A stretch of 17,986 nucleotides of DNA from Rhodocollybia butyracea. Its lineage: Eukaryota > Basidiomycota > Agaricomycetes > Agaricales > Omphalotaceae. Both the position numbers and the translations under genes were made by a program. Within the stretch, counting starts at the first letter, position 1, and each line of letters begins with the position of its first letter. The DNA lies in NCBI GenBank assembly GCA_015501585.1, contig JADNRY010001057.1, positions 1 to 17,986 on the forward strand, written 5' to 3'. Positions 1 to 9,513 of the stretch are shown here, piece after piece. Under the pieces are notes generated by a model. That model did not search any database, was not told the origin of the DNA, and was given only the letters and a program-made list of their open reading frames with translations.

Positions 1-2250
1 CACTGAAAGAGGATATTGCAAGAGCATTGACGCAGAAGGCTGACGGCATGTAAGCCCCCTTTAAATACTGCTATGGCTCACAACACTGGAAATCTCCTCC
101 CCTCCTAGGTTTCGCTGGGTTCAATGTCAGCTTGATAGCCTGGTATATTGCAGAACCGCTAGTGCGGTGAAGGAAGCTCTTTTAAATCTTCCAAAAACAC
201 TTTACGAAACCTATGAACGTATTCTTTCCTCCATTGATGCAAAGGGTCCAACAGAGGCTCGCACAGCGCGACAGATCCTTCAGTGGATTATTGGATCTTC
301 AGTGAGTCGCCCTATAACATTAATGGAGATCAACTCGGCACTTCAGATTGAGGTAGGCCAGCCGAAGCTCAATGAAGATTTATGTCTCTTTGATGATGAA
401 GAGATATTGAGCATTTGCAAAAGTCTAGTAATGTGTCATTCAGGAATAGTGTCACTGTCTCATTTTACGGTGAAGGTAAATTTTTTGTATAGCATTTGTT
501 GAGACCTAGTTTTCAATTGACATTCTGGTTTGTAGGAATTTCTTGCCCGGGAAACACTAGCGGATCTTAATCTTGGCCATTACACTATGGTTGACAGCAT
601 TGTGCATCGCGATTTGAGTCTTCATTGCCTTACCTACCTGTTGTTGGATGCGTTCAAGATGGGTCCAGCTACTTCCAAAGAATCTTATGCTCAAAGACTC
701 GAAGAATACCCATTCCTTCCCTGTGCAGCCATTCAATTACGAGATCATCTATCATCTGCTCCACATAATGATCCAGAAATCTACTCTCTAGTATCTCAAC
801 TTGTTCTGGATCCTACATTGCACAATTTCTACTCCTTCTCCCAAACTGAGCACTTTATGTCTAGCATTGGAGATTCACGAAATTATAATGTCCTGAGCAG
901 AGATATCTCTCTTATCAATTTTGGACAAAGCCCTCCTTGGTTTATTGTGTGGTGCCGCGCAGGGTGGATTGCCAGGCGGCTTCTCCAGGAACGTCCCGAC
1001 TGGTTGAATACCGAATCAATCAGTTCCACCTGGTACTGTGGCACTCCGCTACATTGGGCCATTTACAATGGGTATTGGGATATCGTTGAAATAGTCCTTG
1101 ACAGTGGTGCCGATATTGACAGAAAGTCACACATAACAGGTCTTATACGTATTCAGGGACCAAGACTGATCAGCGCTCTGGAAGCGGCTTTCATATGGAC
1201 ATCTCCGGGGGAAGTGGTGAAGCTCTTCCTTGGTAGAGGAGCCAAAGTATCATTTGCGGAGTTGAAGGCTGCGGTACAGCGTGTGCGGGAGGAGTCCATA
1301 CCCTCACTTTTGGAGCAATGTCCTGTAAGCCAGTTGCAGCTCCACGAGCGATCTGAGATTATCGTTACAGCTGTGTATACTGGCGATACCAGGATAGTCC
1401 AAGTTCTTTTGGACGCAGGATACGATCCTAACGCCATAGACCCTAGCTCCGGAAAGAGTACCTTGCAGGCCGCTTTTGAGCTCAGGACTGCGGGAGTCAT
1501 TGATGTTCTTATCAAAGCGGGTGCATCTCTAGAGGAAGTTCATCGATTTGTTTCACCAGACCAGCTTGATTGGGCATCAAGCTACAAATGGTATTCGCAA
1601 TGTCTTAATGCTAGCCTGGGTGCTAGCAGCTCTAACAGAGTTTTCTACCCTGTAGAAGAGCTACATATCATTCGTGAATTTTTGGTATTCACTCTAAGCC
1701 TTCCACTGAATGTTGCTACGCTTGTGATGGATTTAGCGGAACAGTGGGCCAATGTTCGAGTCTCCAGGGATAAAAGGATTGCCTTCACTCAAAATTCGGA
1801 AGAAACTCCATATATTCAACTTACCATGCCCAATGGTAATCTTCGCTCAATCATATTCATGACTTTCTCACACGACCAAGGTGAGTTTACTCGCCGATTA
1901 TAATAAGGACATTTTTGATCTCTTTATACTTAGGCTATAGCGGAGAGCCCGAGCACACTAAGGGGACCTATGAGGGTTCACACACCTGGTTTGAGGCTGT
2001 CATCATGCGGCAAGGAGAGCAGGTAGGCGATCGAATGTTCATTCAAGCAAATGTTCAGGCCACCAGCCAAAGCCGTACTCATAAGAATATTTGGAGTGTG
2101 ACGAGAGCCGACAGGAACAGTAAAATATACCATTGGATGATGTCTATCTGTGCCCAGGACGAGATCTGGATGCTCCCCAGGGCACAATTTCCAGGATGGG
2201 TCAACAATGTGCAAGCAGCGGAGATTACCATCTGTTATACTTTCTGTTAG
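1..2250 (+). CDS. STAND/NLR-type receptor, C-terminal part (winged helix plus ankyrin repeats), 5' partial
   Basis: Seen: four exons, <3-49, 109-475, 536-1880 and 1934-2250. The introns are 59, 60 and 53 nt, all GT-AG, and the frame stays open across every junction to TAG at 2248-2250. Exons 1-2 encode the helical/winged-helix segment that follows the NACHT ATPase in fungal NLRs (motifs DGMFRWVQCQLDSL, LPKTLYETYERIL, then SLSHFTVKEFL). Exon 3 has ankyrin-type repeats: TPLHWAIYNGYWDIVEIVL near 1048, IIVTAVYTGDTRIVQVLLDAG near 1360, and a weaker one near 1460. The final exon holds a conserved-looking module ending in NIWSVTRAD and a hydrophobic/aromatic tail. Known of the family: fungal NLRs use NACHT as an oligomerising switch and repeats as the sensor. 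The effector domain and NTPase lie left of the window, so the output is unknown. A plain ankyrin protein is unlikely given the NACHT-associated helices. Confidence 0.85.
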
Positions 2251-2802
2251 GCCTATGTACTTAGTAAGGGTTATGGTACTCAGTTGTTCAAGGGTTTTCT
2301 GCCTTGCATATAAGCTATGCCCGTATACATATTAAAAATGGACGTCTTAGACCTGGCATAAGATCGTATGAACCCCGTCAGCTGGGACCACGTCGGTTAC
2401 ACCACCACCACCACCGTCCCACAAATTTCTGGTCTAATTTAATAATTTTCGGTGGGTCCAAAAACCAGCAAAAATTGGAATTTCGGCCAGGGTGAGAATG
2501 CATCCTTGAGTGCCACTGGTACTTATTCAACTCAGAACTTAGGATCCTGAGTCGGAGTCTACTCGTATGCATATCTATTATTTTTTAGTCTACTTTACTA
2601 CTTGGTTTATTCAATCGTTTGATGAAGATGAGTACTATGGCTCTCAGAAGTATTGTGTTCACAGGAATATGTCGTTTGTAAATGTGTGCGTAAGAAATTG
2701 AACTCCAAGTTGTGTGGAAGAAATTGAACTTGTGGGAAATTGACTAAGTATTTTTCACACTCAGGCTTAAGAGCAGCATAGCCGACTAAACCAATTAGAT
2801 AG
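2251..2802. other. Intergenic, with a short (ACC)5 microsatellite
   Basis: No coding signal is convincing here. Short open frames near 2304-2572 are low-complexity His/Arg-rich readings of the (ACC)5 run at 2401-2415 and its flanks. The stretch should carry the 3' UTR and terminator of the NLR gene. I see no clear polyadenylation signal or repeat boundary. Confidence 0.5.
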
Positions 2803-3070
2803 ATGAAGATTCTAGCCCCTGTGTTTGCGGAGGCAATGTTGCAGAAGTTGCTAGAAGCGGTGTGGCGCGGGAAAGAGCTTTGTACTCGGAAGCAGTTATC
2901 CTCACGCGAGTTCGATGGGGAGATCCTGGTGGATTCTTCGTGCTCTTAGAGAGATGGTAAGAGAAGGGGAAAGGAAACTACTAGATCAAGCCAATGAATC
3001 TGAAAGGTCACGATACATGCTCAAAATCGTATGGAGCGTGACAGCGGATACTATAAATCACAGTCAAAGC
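2803..3070 (+). pseudogene. Degenerate second copy of the NLR C-terminal module
   Basis: Translation of about 2900-3060 resembles the last exon of the upstream NLR gene. The intact gene reads WFEAVIMRQGEQVGDR, then QAN, then NIWSVTRAD. Here one frame gives GGFFVLLERDGKRRGK, and after a frame change another gives LLDQAN, then KIVWSVTADT. The distance from the aromatic residue to QAN is the same (about 21 codons) in both. A one-frame shift near 2965-2985 separates the halves, so it cannot encode the module as it stands. An ATG at 2803 opens a 48-codon frame of unclear relevance. It may be the tail of a duplicated NLR whose remainder is lost. The alignment was by eye and the similarity is modest. 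Confidence 0.4.
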
Positions 3071-3232
3071 GTCTCCTTACAACTCTCAACAGTTCCCATC
3101 AGCTGTCATTTTTTTTACTCGTAAGAGACAAGCTAAGTATGTACAATCACAAAATCAGCAGGATGTAAGTAAAGGGCAGCACAAACAAAGCATACAGTGA
3201 CTCACCTCTCCAGAAAGCATCAAAAAGCATAA

Positions 3233-4330
3233 TCAAAAAACAAAGATACTTGGAATTCCTACAGGGTTGTTTATTACAAAGGTACCATATTACAAGAGTC
3301 AACTTACTCTTGAGAAATACTCCTATGGCAAGATTTGTCATCGGGAACACGATAACAACTGAGCATGTCACCACTGATACCACCCAAACTGACCGGGGCT
3401 GACTAGCGATAGCTAGACACAGGACGGATGCAATGAAGCAGAGAACACCGAAAAGCATAGTGCTACCCATTGCATCGACAAGGGATGCCATACTCTGGAT
3501 ATGCGTACAAGATCTCTTTACCGAGATCAAGTCTAGTTGCTCTTCTCCACGCTTCATCAAAGCAAGGAGTCGTAGCGAAGCATCATGTAGTATGGGTGTA
3601 TCATCCTTGGGATGAGCAGAAAGGGCAAGCACCCGAGTCTGGGCTTTTGCCAAGATCGATGAGAACAAGTCAGGAAATATGCCCGCGTTGTGTTCTTGAA
3701 CTTCTAGTTGTTGCACTTCTGAATGTACTTCCACTTCTGAAAGATTTTCAAAATTTTTTAGCTGCTTTTCCACTTCAGATCGATAGTGCTGGATAGTTGT
3801 AGATGCTAGTAATGCTAGAAACGCTGTAATTACGTCCAGGAGGATCCCCGCAAAGCCTGTAATATTAGTTGCAAGGTGAGCAGCTGTCGAGTTATCCTGA
3901 TACAAAAGTGCAATGATTTGAGATTGAACTCCAGCTAGGAAAGTGGCCTGTTTGGAAAAATCTCAATAATATCATGTGCTTGTGCTTCAGAGGAACTCAC
4001 AATGCTTGCTACAGAGCTCAACCGAACTTGCTGATCCCGGACGGAATCCCAGGTCATTTCGGTATTTGTGGAGATAGCAAGATTCCAAATTGTTTGCAAC
4101 ACCCTGACAGGCACGGGCACAGGCATTACAGACCTTACAACAGGCAGAAATTCTTCCAAAGATTCTTTGAGTTGAGCCAAGTATCGAGCGAGCGGAGTGG
4201 GCATGGCAATGAGATGGGCGGGCCAAAAGAGCAAAGAGGGGATATTCAAGAGATGGAAGGTAATATGTGGGTAGGCGTGGGGACAGGTATCCTTAATCCG
4301 AGTGGCAGCCCCGATTCTGTTTGTCTATAT
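3233..4330 (-). CDS. Multi-pass membrane protein of unknown function, C-terminal exons
   Basis: Read on the minus strand, one frame is open from about 4330 to 4001 (motifs FWPAHL, LESLEEFLPVVRSV-like, LQTIWNLAIST). A 53-nt intron (4000-3948, GTGAGT...CAG) joins it in phase 0 to 3947-3308, giving the junction LSSVASI/ATFLAGVQSQII. A second intron (3307-3259, GTAAGT...TAG, 49 nt) leads to a short last exon ending TGA at 3235-3233. If that intron is retained the frame runs on to 3147. Three hydrophobic spans are visible: GFAGILLDVITAFLALLA, MLFGVLCFIASVLCLAIA and a VVSVVTCSVVIVF-containing span. A charged, coiled-coil-like stretch (YRSEVEKQLKNFENL) follows the first. The FLAGVQ-(Q/I)-DNST-ITGFAG-LDV pattern is what I recall from expanded uncharacterised membrane families of Agaricomycetes, some with DUF6535. 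Function unknown. No N-terminal ATG can be fixed: see the upstream exon. Confidence 0.65.
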
Positions 4331-4443
4331 ATGGGAAGACGTATCACATCGATTATTCTGCCTGGCTTCTACCTTCTGTTCGATATAAATATCTTACCCT
4401 ATTATTTTATGTAGGCCGTCCGATGTAATCGATCAGAGAGTAC

Positions 4444-4719
4444 TGAGATGCAAGATGTCATGGGGAAGTGCAGGCCATTGAGTTATGGCGCGGAGAAAAC
4501 GACTCAGCATAATCAAAGCAATCAAAGGGTACTCGTGACGAAGTAGAGATGGAGGAGGATACGGATTACATTCTAGATCCAATAACTGTTCGATCATCCA
4601 GTCTTGAATTTGACATCGAAGCATGAGGCGACCTTTCTTGCGGTAAGCTTCTGCAACTGTATGTTCCAAGCGCATGTGTGTAGCGTGCCCCGGCTGTTCT
4701 ACTGGCACCGCAGTAATCT
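4444..4719 (-). CDS. Probable upstream exon of the membrane-protein gene; junction unresolved
   Basis: The minus strand is open from 4719 to 4433 and reads as a plausible soluble helical segment (LMLRCQIQDWMIEQLLDLE, YPLIALIMLSRFL, LPHDILHLS). It could start at a splice acceptor (TTTAG, 4724-4720) just after an in-frame TGA, or at ATG 4675-4673. Content and position suggest it precedes the 4330-3233 exons, where the chain would continue as TRIKDTCPHAYP. The only nearby donor (GTACTC at 4443) leaves phase 1, while the usable acceptors near 4330 need phase 0 or phase 2. Either a frameshift has broken the gene, a small exon is hidden in the roughly 115-nt gap, or the two open stretches are not one gene. 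Confidence 0.4.
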
Positions 4720-5253
4720 CTAAATCCGGCGTTCAGCGCTTGGACCCTTGCCGTGCAACAAATCCTCTCTTCCACAGCTCGCGGCGCTTGTGTAAATCTA
4801 CGTACCATACCGTTTTTGATACCGCCAATACCATCTCACTTCTTCCTATGGACCACTGTATCATACACGGTATCAAACCTATGAAGTATAAAGCTCTAAG
4901 TACCTAGCACTACGTGAGACGACTCCAAGGACTACCCAGCGGATAGGTTTCAAAGATGTTTGCCCTCTTAGTAGCCACTTCAACCAGAGTTGGTGTCTGG
5001 TGAATTTATCAATGTAACAGGCAGCAAACACTCATTGAGAAGCATATAGTACTTATGTTTGTAAGTATCCTTAGATCCAATGGTTGGTCAATTAATCGCC
5101 ACAGTTTTACGCGATCGTCTTCCAAGTTTCGCACCCCAAACACTAATAATAATTCAATACCACCAGGAAAATTACAATCAAATACACCTACAGTGTACGA
5201 ACAACTGTTGACAGAACATATACAGAGGAAAATTCTGTGTTTACGTTGTGGAC
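4720..5253. other. Intergenic between two convergently decaying or terminating units; contains a 10-bp inverted repeat
   Basis: No convincing gene. A perfect 10-bp inverted repeat, TTTGATACCG at 4815-4824 and CGGTATCAAA at 4868-4877, brackets 43 nt. An upstream exon of the membrane-protein gene could lie here (minus-strand frames near 4750-4808 are open), but nothing recognisable is encoded. 4880-5250 is AT-rich and should include the 3' UTR of the secreted-protein gene that ends at 5254. Confidence 0.4.
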
Positions 5254-6075
5254 TTAACTCGTAGACTGAGTAGGAGTCACAGACGGAGTAGTGGTAGTAG
5301 TACAGGCAGACGGGGTGATGTCGCAAGGATCCCTACACTTATCGGCAATATTAATCAAACCTGGACAACAGGCATAAAACTCGCAGGCGATATCATTGCA
5401 CACTGGGTTGGTCCCGTCCCGACCAATGCAGGTGGGAGGTGGAGGAGGGACAGGCGCCAATTGACCATCAGTGCAGCTATTCGTTCGTCAGTAGTTGTGC
5501 TTTAGTGGGAGATGAGATGGTGCATACTTGTATTGCCAGGGCGCGTAACAACTGTCACCGCACCTCAAGGTCGCATTCCCTTCCATGTAAGGACAGAGGA
5601 AATCCCCGTCGAAGCATACATACTGCGTTCCTCGTCAGCAAAAGAATTCCCAACGGTGTAGTACGCACCTGATACGGAGAGAATCGTGCATCACCACAGT
5701 CCTCGAGGGTATCTGGGACACTTGGAGGGAAGGGCTCAAGTGTAGTGTTCGAGCAGCTGTTGTACAATGTCCGTCAGCATAGAATGGAGTAATTTGTCAC
5801 AGATAGTCAAAGAGTACCCACCTAAACAGGGTAGTCGAGTAGCACGCATCACCGCATTGGAGATATATATCGCCGTTAAGAATTGGACAGAGGAAACTGT
5901 CGTTAAAACAGGTGTACTGTTTACCGATAAGCAATCTTTCTTCGCGTCTGGAAGAATTAAGATCGGAACATACCTGAGAAGGGTCGTACATCGCATCACC
6001 GCAGCTATCAAGATTCTGAGCAGAAACGAAGCTGGCGGCAAGCGCAGTAAGGACTAGGGAGATGAGCGGGGCCAT
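5254..6075 (-). CDS. Secreted protein with two tandem six-Cys carbohydrate-binding-like modules (CBM52/Carb_bind type)
   Basis: Five exons: 6075-5974, 5916-5822, 5756-5669, 5622-5528 and 5476-5254. Introns are 57, 65, 46 and 51 nt, all GT-AG in phases 0, 2, 0, 2. They encode 200 residues. Residues 1-20 form a signal peptide ending VSAQ. Two modules follow with identical Cys spacing: C25-C37-C44-C55-C59-C67 and C86-C98-C105-C116-C120-C128. Each has the signature CGDA-x-(Y/F)-x-P then (Y)-x-CF-(N/D)-x-x-FLCP and CGD-x-CY. A Pro-rich linker (APVPPPPPT), a six-Cys segment and a Thr/Ser/Pro tail complete it. N-glycosylation sequons are present (NDS, NTT, NAT). The signature matches my memory of the short domain at the C-terminus of fungal endo-1,3-beta-glucanases. 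There is no catalytic domain, so it likely binds glucan at the wall or outside the cell. Binding is inferred; the gene structure is well supported. Confidence 0.85.
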
Positions 6076-6105
6076 GTTGATGAAATATTACGGCCCTGTG
6101 TATCC

Positions 6106-6113
6106 TTTTTATA
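6106..6113 (-). promoter_or_regulatory. TATA box of the tandem-module secreted protein
   Basis: TATAAAAA on the minus strand, 38 nt upstream of the ATG at 6075. The spacing implies a very short 5' leader, as in the two WD40-kinase genes. Confidence 0.6.
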
Positions 6114-6267
6114 CGAGTGGCGAGGCCAAATAGCTGGCCGTTCAAACGTTCAAGGCCCAGGGGCCTGATGAGTGCTTGTAATGCGTATAAACAAATTGAC
6201 AAGGTGTTGAAGGATTGATCGTTTGGCGTAAGGGTCCGGCAAGAGTCGTCTGTCCATTGTTCAATAG

Positions 6268-6435
6268 TCGGTTGACCTGCGACTGATTGGAGAATGTTAT
6301 GTGCCTTTCCAGATAGACTCGGAGCAAGAAGATGGGGTGAAGATCGAGACAGCAGCGCTTTCGGAGGTAACACCATGGAAATTGGGTGACTCAGAGGCTG
6401 AACGAAGGTACTTTTTAGAAACCTTGAGGAAGTAA
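6268..6435 (+). other. Possible coding remnant or terminal exon, unrecognised
   Basis: A 55-codon plus-strand frame opens right after a TAG (possible CAATAG splice acceptor) and ends at TAA 6433-6435. Its composition is protein-like and acidic (IDSEQEDGVKIE, SEVTPWKLGDSEAERR, YFLETLRK). There is no ATG, no recognised domain and no clear upstream exon. Just downstream, 6472-6504 resembles a tiny GTAAG...GCAG intron. It could be the last exon of an eroded gene, or chance, since the promoter of the minus-strand secreted-protein gene adjoins it. Confidence 0.2.
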
Positions 6436-7361
6436 AGATGTGTACAGTTGGTGGACCAGTCGATGAACACGTAAGACTCATTTTTTGCTCCTGATTTCAT
6501 GCAGCATGGAGAGGATGGAAGGTGTTAAGATTTACGGTGAGTACTATGTACTATCATTTCAGCTGTAGAAATTTTACTCAACGTTCATGTCGCGCGTGAG
6601 TCGCGCCCTTCACGGACGTCAATGAACTTAGCCTAGCCCTTGTTCTACCAATTCTACATGTTCCCTGCCAAGAGACTTTTGAGCGAATTCTTGTAGCTGC
6701 GACTCGGACACAGTTTGTTCCTTGGTGGGTTCGGAATTTCATCGCTACCACGAAGGCGCAAGGAGATCATTTTGTCTGCTTTTTATCAGAGCTAGCCATC
6801 TCAGGCTACGTCCGTTGTGAAACAGTAAAAGGGAAAGATGTATCAAGTTAGCTTAAGCGCTCGTTTGCCCGGTTGGCTTCCGGGGCGCTTGCCTCACGTC
6901 ATTCGATTTCTCCACCGAGAAACCACAATCCTTTCAGCACCATGTCATTACAGCACTCTAAACACCCTAATAACCTAATCTCCTCGTTTACCCTGCATAC
7001 ATCAACTTCTCCGTTCGGCTCGTGCCTGTCCAAAACCAAGGGGTGATAGCCTTTCTGAAATAGCTGATTTCTTCGACTTCCGGATAAGGGTTAACCGGAA
7101 CCGGTAACTGGTAACGTCTTGCGAGATATCTCTGCCAATCTCGAGACCCTGTCATCCTCATCTACTACTTTTCCTCTGTCACGGCGGACTCAAGAGGCTT
7201 TCCAGGAAAATGCAAGTACTACCGATGCGCCAACGTGAACGGGGATCAGTCATGGACTGAGACTACGAAGGAGATGAATTGAACCCAGTGTGTTCTGCAA
7301 GAACGTCCTAGTGTACAACTTTACTTAAAAGAATTGAAGGTAAACCGTAAATGAATCATGA
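6436..7361. other. Intergenic; no supported gene
   Basis: Stops are frequent in all frames. Only minor structure is visible: an imperfect inverted repeat near 6855-6892 (AAGCGC and CCGG pairing with CCGG and GCGCTT) and a short repeated GGTAAC near 7100-7113. The left part may hold regulatory sequence and the right end the 3' UTR of gene A. Confidence 0.4.
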
Positions 7362-9475
7362 TCAGGCCATCGCATTCAAGCGTTCAACATAGCGAGTCAT
7401 TGTAAGTCGCTTGTCGACATCTCCCTCCCACCCATTCTCCCACAACGCCCAAAGCTCATCCGATACGTTAGAAGGACGTGGAGGTTTCTCATTCCGAGTA
7501 ATCATCGTAGCAACTTGAAATTCTTGGACTTTGGGGAATGGAATATCGCCCGTGTAGACTTCCTGTAAAGGTGATAATGGTGTTAGTTGAACGACTTGGG
7601 TACTGATAAAAATTTCATACCAAACAAGTCATAGTATACGCAAAGACATCGCTCGCAGCTGACATCTTGGACATGTCATTCAGCAATTCGGGAGCCATCC
7701 ACCGATATGCAGCAGTCGATCCGCCGCCGCCTTGCATTATAGGACTGTCCTTGAGGATCTTCAACAATCCGGTGTCTGCAACAGCCGGGTTACCTAGTTC
7801 ATCAATCAGAATGCTCGACTGAAAAAGGAATCAAAGCTGTGTTGGTGAATGTAAAGTAATGGACCCACTTACCGCTCGTAAATCGCCATGGATGACGTTA
7901 TTGGCTGAAGAAAATGTCAGCGGTCAGGTTCAAATTAGACAAAACTGTGGACAGACAGTGAAGGTACGCGACACCTTCTGCGATCCCTTTGATGAGCTCC
8001 ATCCGATCGAATTGTTGCTTGGACTTAAGATATTCTGTGAGTAGCCCTGTACATGATTTATTGAGAGTACATCAAAGCTTTATCTTGCTCTCGCTCACCG
8101 TTCATCATCCACGAGCTTACAATCGAAGGAAAGTCACCAAACTCGACAGCGGTTGTAACACCCAGCAGCGGAACAAGATTGGGGTGGTCCAACTTGTACC
8201 AGGTGTCGAGTTCCTTATGAAAGGTCTGGAAGAACGATTCAGTGAAGAGCAAAGAAGAAGAAGCGCTTAGAACAAATGCACCGACTCAAATGCTTTCCTT
8301 TCCTCATCGCTACTTTGAGGATTGAAGCCAGTCCTGAAAGACTTGATTGCCACAACATGCAGCAAACGTTTAGAGTACTGGACTTCGAAGGCCCCGCGGT
8401 GGATGTCATAGAACAGACCCGGAAAAGGTCTCGATTGGGACTTCGTCACTTTGGACGTGATGTCCATATCTTTCAAGTCGGATGGGACGTTGTTTGATGG
8501 CGTGTCCCCACCACCGCTAGAACCTACTTGAACAGCTTTCATATCATACACAAACACGTCCATCCCAATAGCGATGGCTACCCGCCTCCGTGCGTAGTCC
8601 AGAGCGATGTTCTGGGCGGTGAATGGTAGACCAAGGACGGAGATATGTTTTTCCTGACCAATATCCCAAACATCCAACTGAGAACCATTCGAGATGATTA
8701 AGACTGTGTTGTCGGGGTCAAATACGAGTCGGTTGACACGGCCTGTTTGAGCAGGCTCGATTTTCCGCAGAAACTGAATGGAATTTTTGCTTGTCGCGTC
8801 CCAAAGGCATACAACTCCCGCAGCGTCCCCCGACGCAATCGATCGCCCATCATGCGACCAAACGCAAGAGGTAATTTCGGTAGTATGTCTGCCATTTCCA
8901 CCGAACTGCACAGGTAAGAACTGCTTTGTTCCTTCCCCACTGGGATAATCAAGATACTGTAGCGAACCGTCCTTATAGCCGAGCACCAGGGATATTCCAT
9001 CGGGGGCGCAAGCGAGAGCTGTTGGGAACGCACTCAGGCTGCCAGAAGAGTAGGTTTGTTTGCTGCCGCCTTTGAAAAGGTTGAATGACTCATTCCGAGC
9101 AAGAAAGAAATTGTCGTTATTGCCGGAATCAAGACTGGTAGGTAGACTACTACCGTAAGTCCACCCTATCAACTTCCATGTAGATCCTCCACCGGAATCC
9201 CGTTTGAACATCTCAGTGAACTGGCTGTCCCTAGACAGAACGATCTTGTCCGCCTCGGAACGCAAAAACAGCCCAGAGAAATAACCCTTCGCTTCCCCTG
9301 CACTTGAGCCGTCACTGACGTTCAAGAAAGAGACAGAAGTAGGGACTGTATTCTTCCCAACGGCAAGAACCCTTCCATCAGCAGAAAAGGAGAGGGAGCA
9401 GCCAATAGAGCCAGCGGGAAACCTGTTGGCTACAAGGGTGGATTTGACGAAGGTATACTTGAAAGAAGTGGCCAT
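7362..9475 (-). CDS. Gene A: WD40-like beta-propeller fused to a C-terminal kinase-like (probably pseudokinase) domain
   Basis: Six exons: 9475-8282, 8225-8099, 8046-7957, 7904-7873, 7818-7621 and 7562-7362. Five GT-AG introns of 52-58 nt. All phases agree and the product is 613 residues, ending TGA at 7364-7362. Residues 1 to about 310 look like a WD40 propeller: SLSFSADGRVLAVG, CAPDGISLVLGYKDGSLQYLD, CVWSHDGRSIASGD with CLWDA, and FDPDNTVLIISNGSQLDVWDI. A Gly/Ser linker leads to a TKL-like kinase fold from about 332: VAIK (K378), KELDTW (possible alpha-C Glu E403), LDHPNLVPLLGV, HGDLRASS (D478), ADTG (D496), MAPE (525) and a C-lobe DVFAYTM. Two features depart from active kinases: the metal-binding Asn after HxD is Ser483, and DFG is DTG. 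Lys and both Asp remain, so residual activity cannot be excluded. ATG 9475 was chosen because the TATA box lies inside the longer open frame. Likely a cytosolic signalling scaffold; ligand unknown. Confidence 0.85.
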
Positions 9476-9504
9476 TGTTGGGGGAGATCGATTTCGGATA
9501 CGAC

Positions 9505-9513
9505 TTATATATA
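9505..9513 (-). promoter_or_regulatory. TATA box of gene A
   Basis: TATATATAA on the minus strand, 38 nt before ATG 9475. The flanking sequence from here to the ATG (GTGTGGT before it, ATCTCCC before the ATG) is shared with gene B, showing that the promoter was duplicated with the gene. Confidence 0.65.

Noticed and set aside
1153..1515. 120-codon minus-strand frame
   Set aside because: Lies entirely opposite the ankyrin-coding exon of the NLR gene and has no recognisable content.
3433..3796. Plus-strand frames of 60 and 108 codons
   Set aside because: Antisense to the spliced membrane-protein exon, which has clear membrane spans and good introns.
6008..6481. 157-codon minus-strand frame upstream of the secreted-protein gene
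   Set aside because: It overlaps that gene's first exon in another frame and crosses its TATA box; composition is Ser/Pro/Leu-rich as expected by chance.
6887..6900. 14-base match (GCTTGCCTCACGTC) to 14392-14405
   Set aside because: One such match is expected by chance in 18 kb, and the flanks do not align.
8698..9033. 111-codon minus-strand frame inside gene A
   Set aside because: It is a shadow of the propeller exon in another frame.
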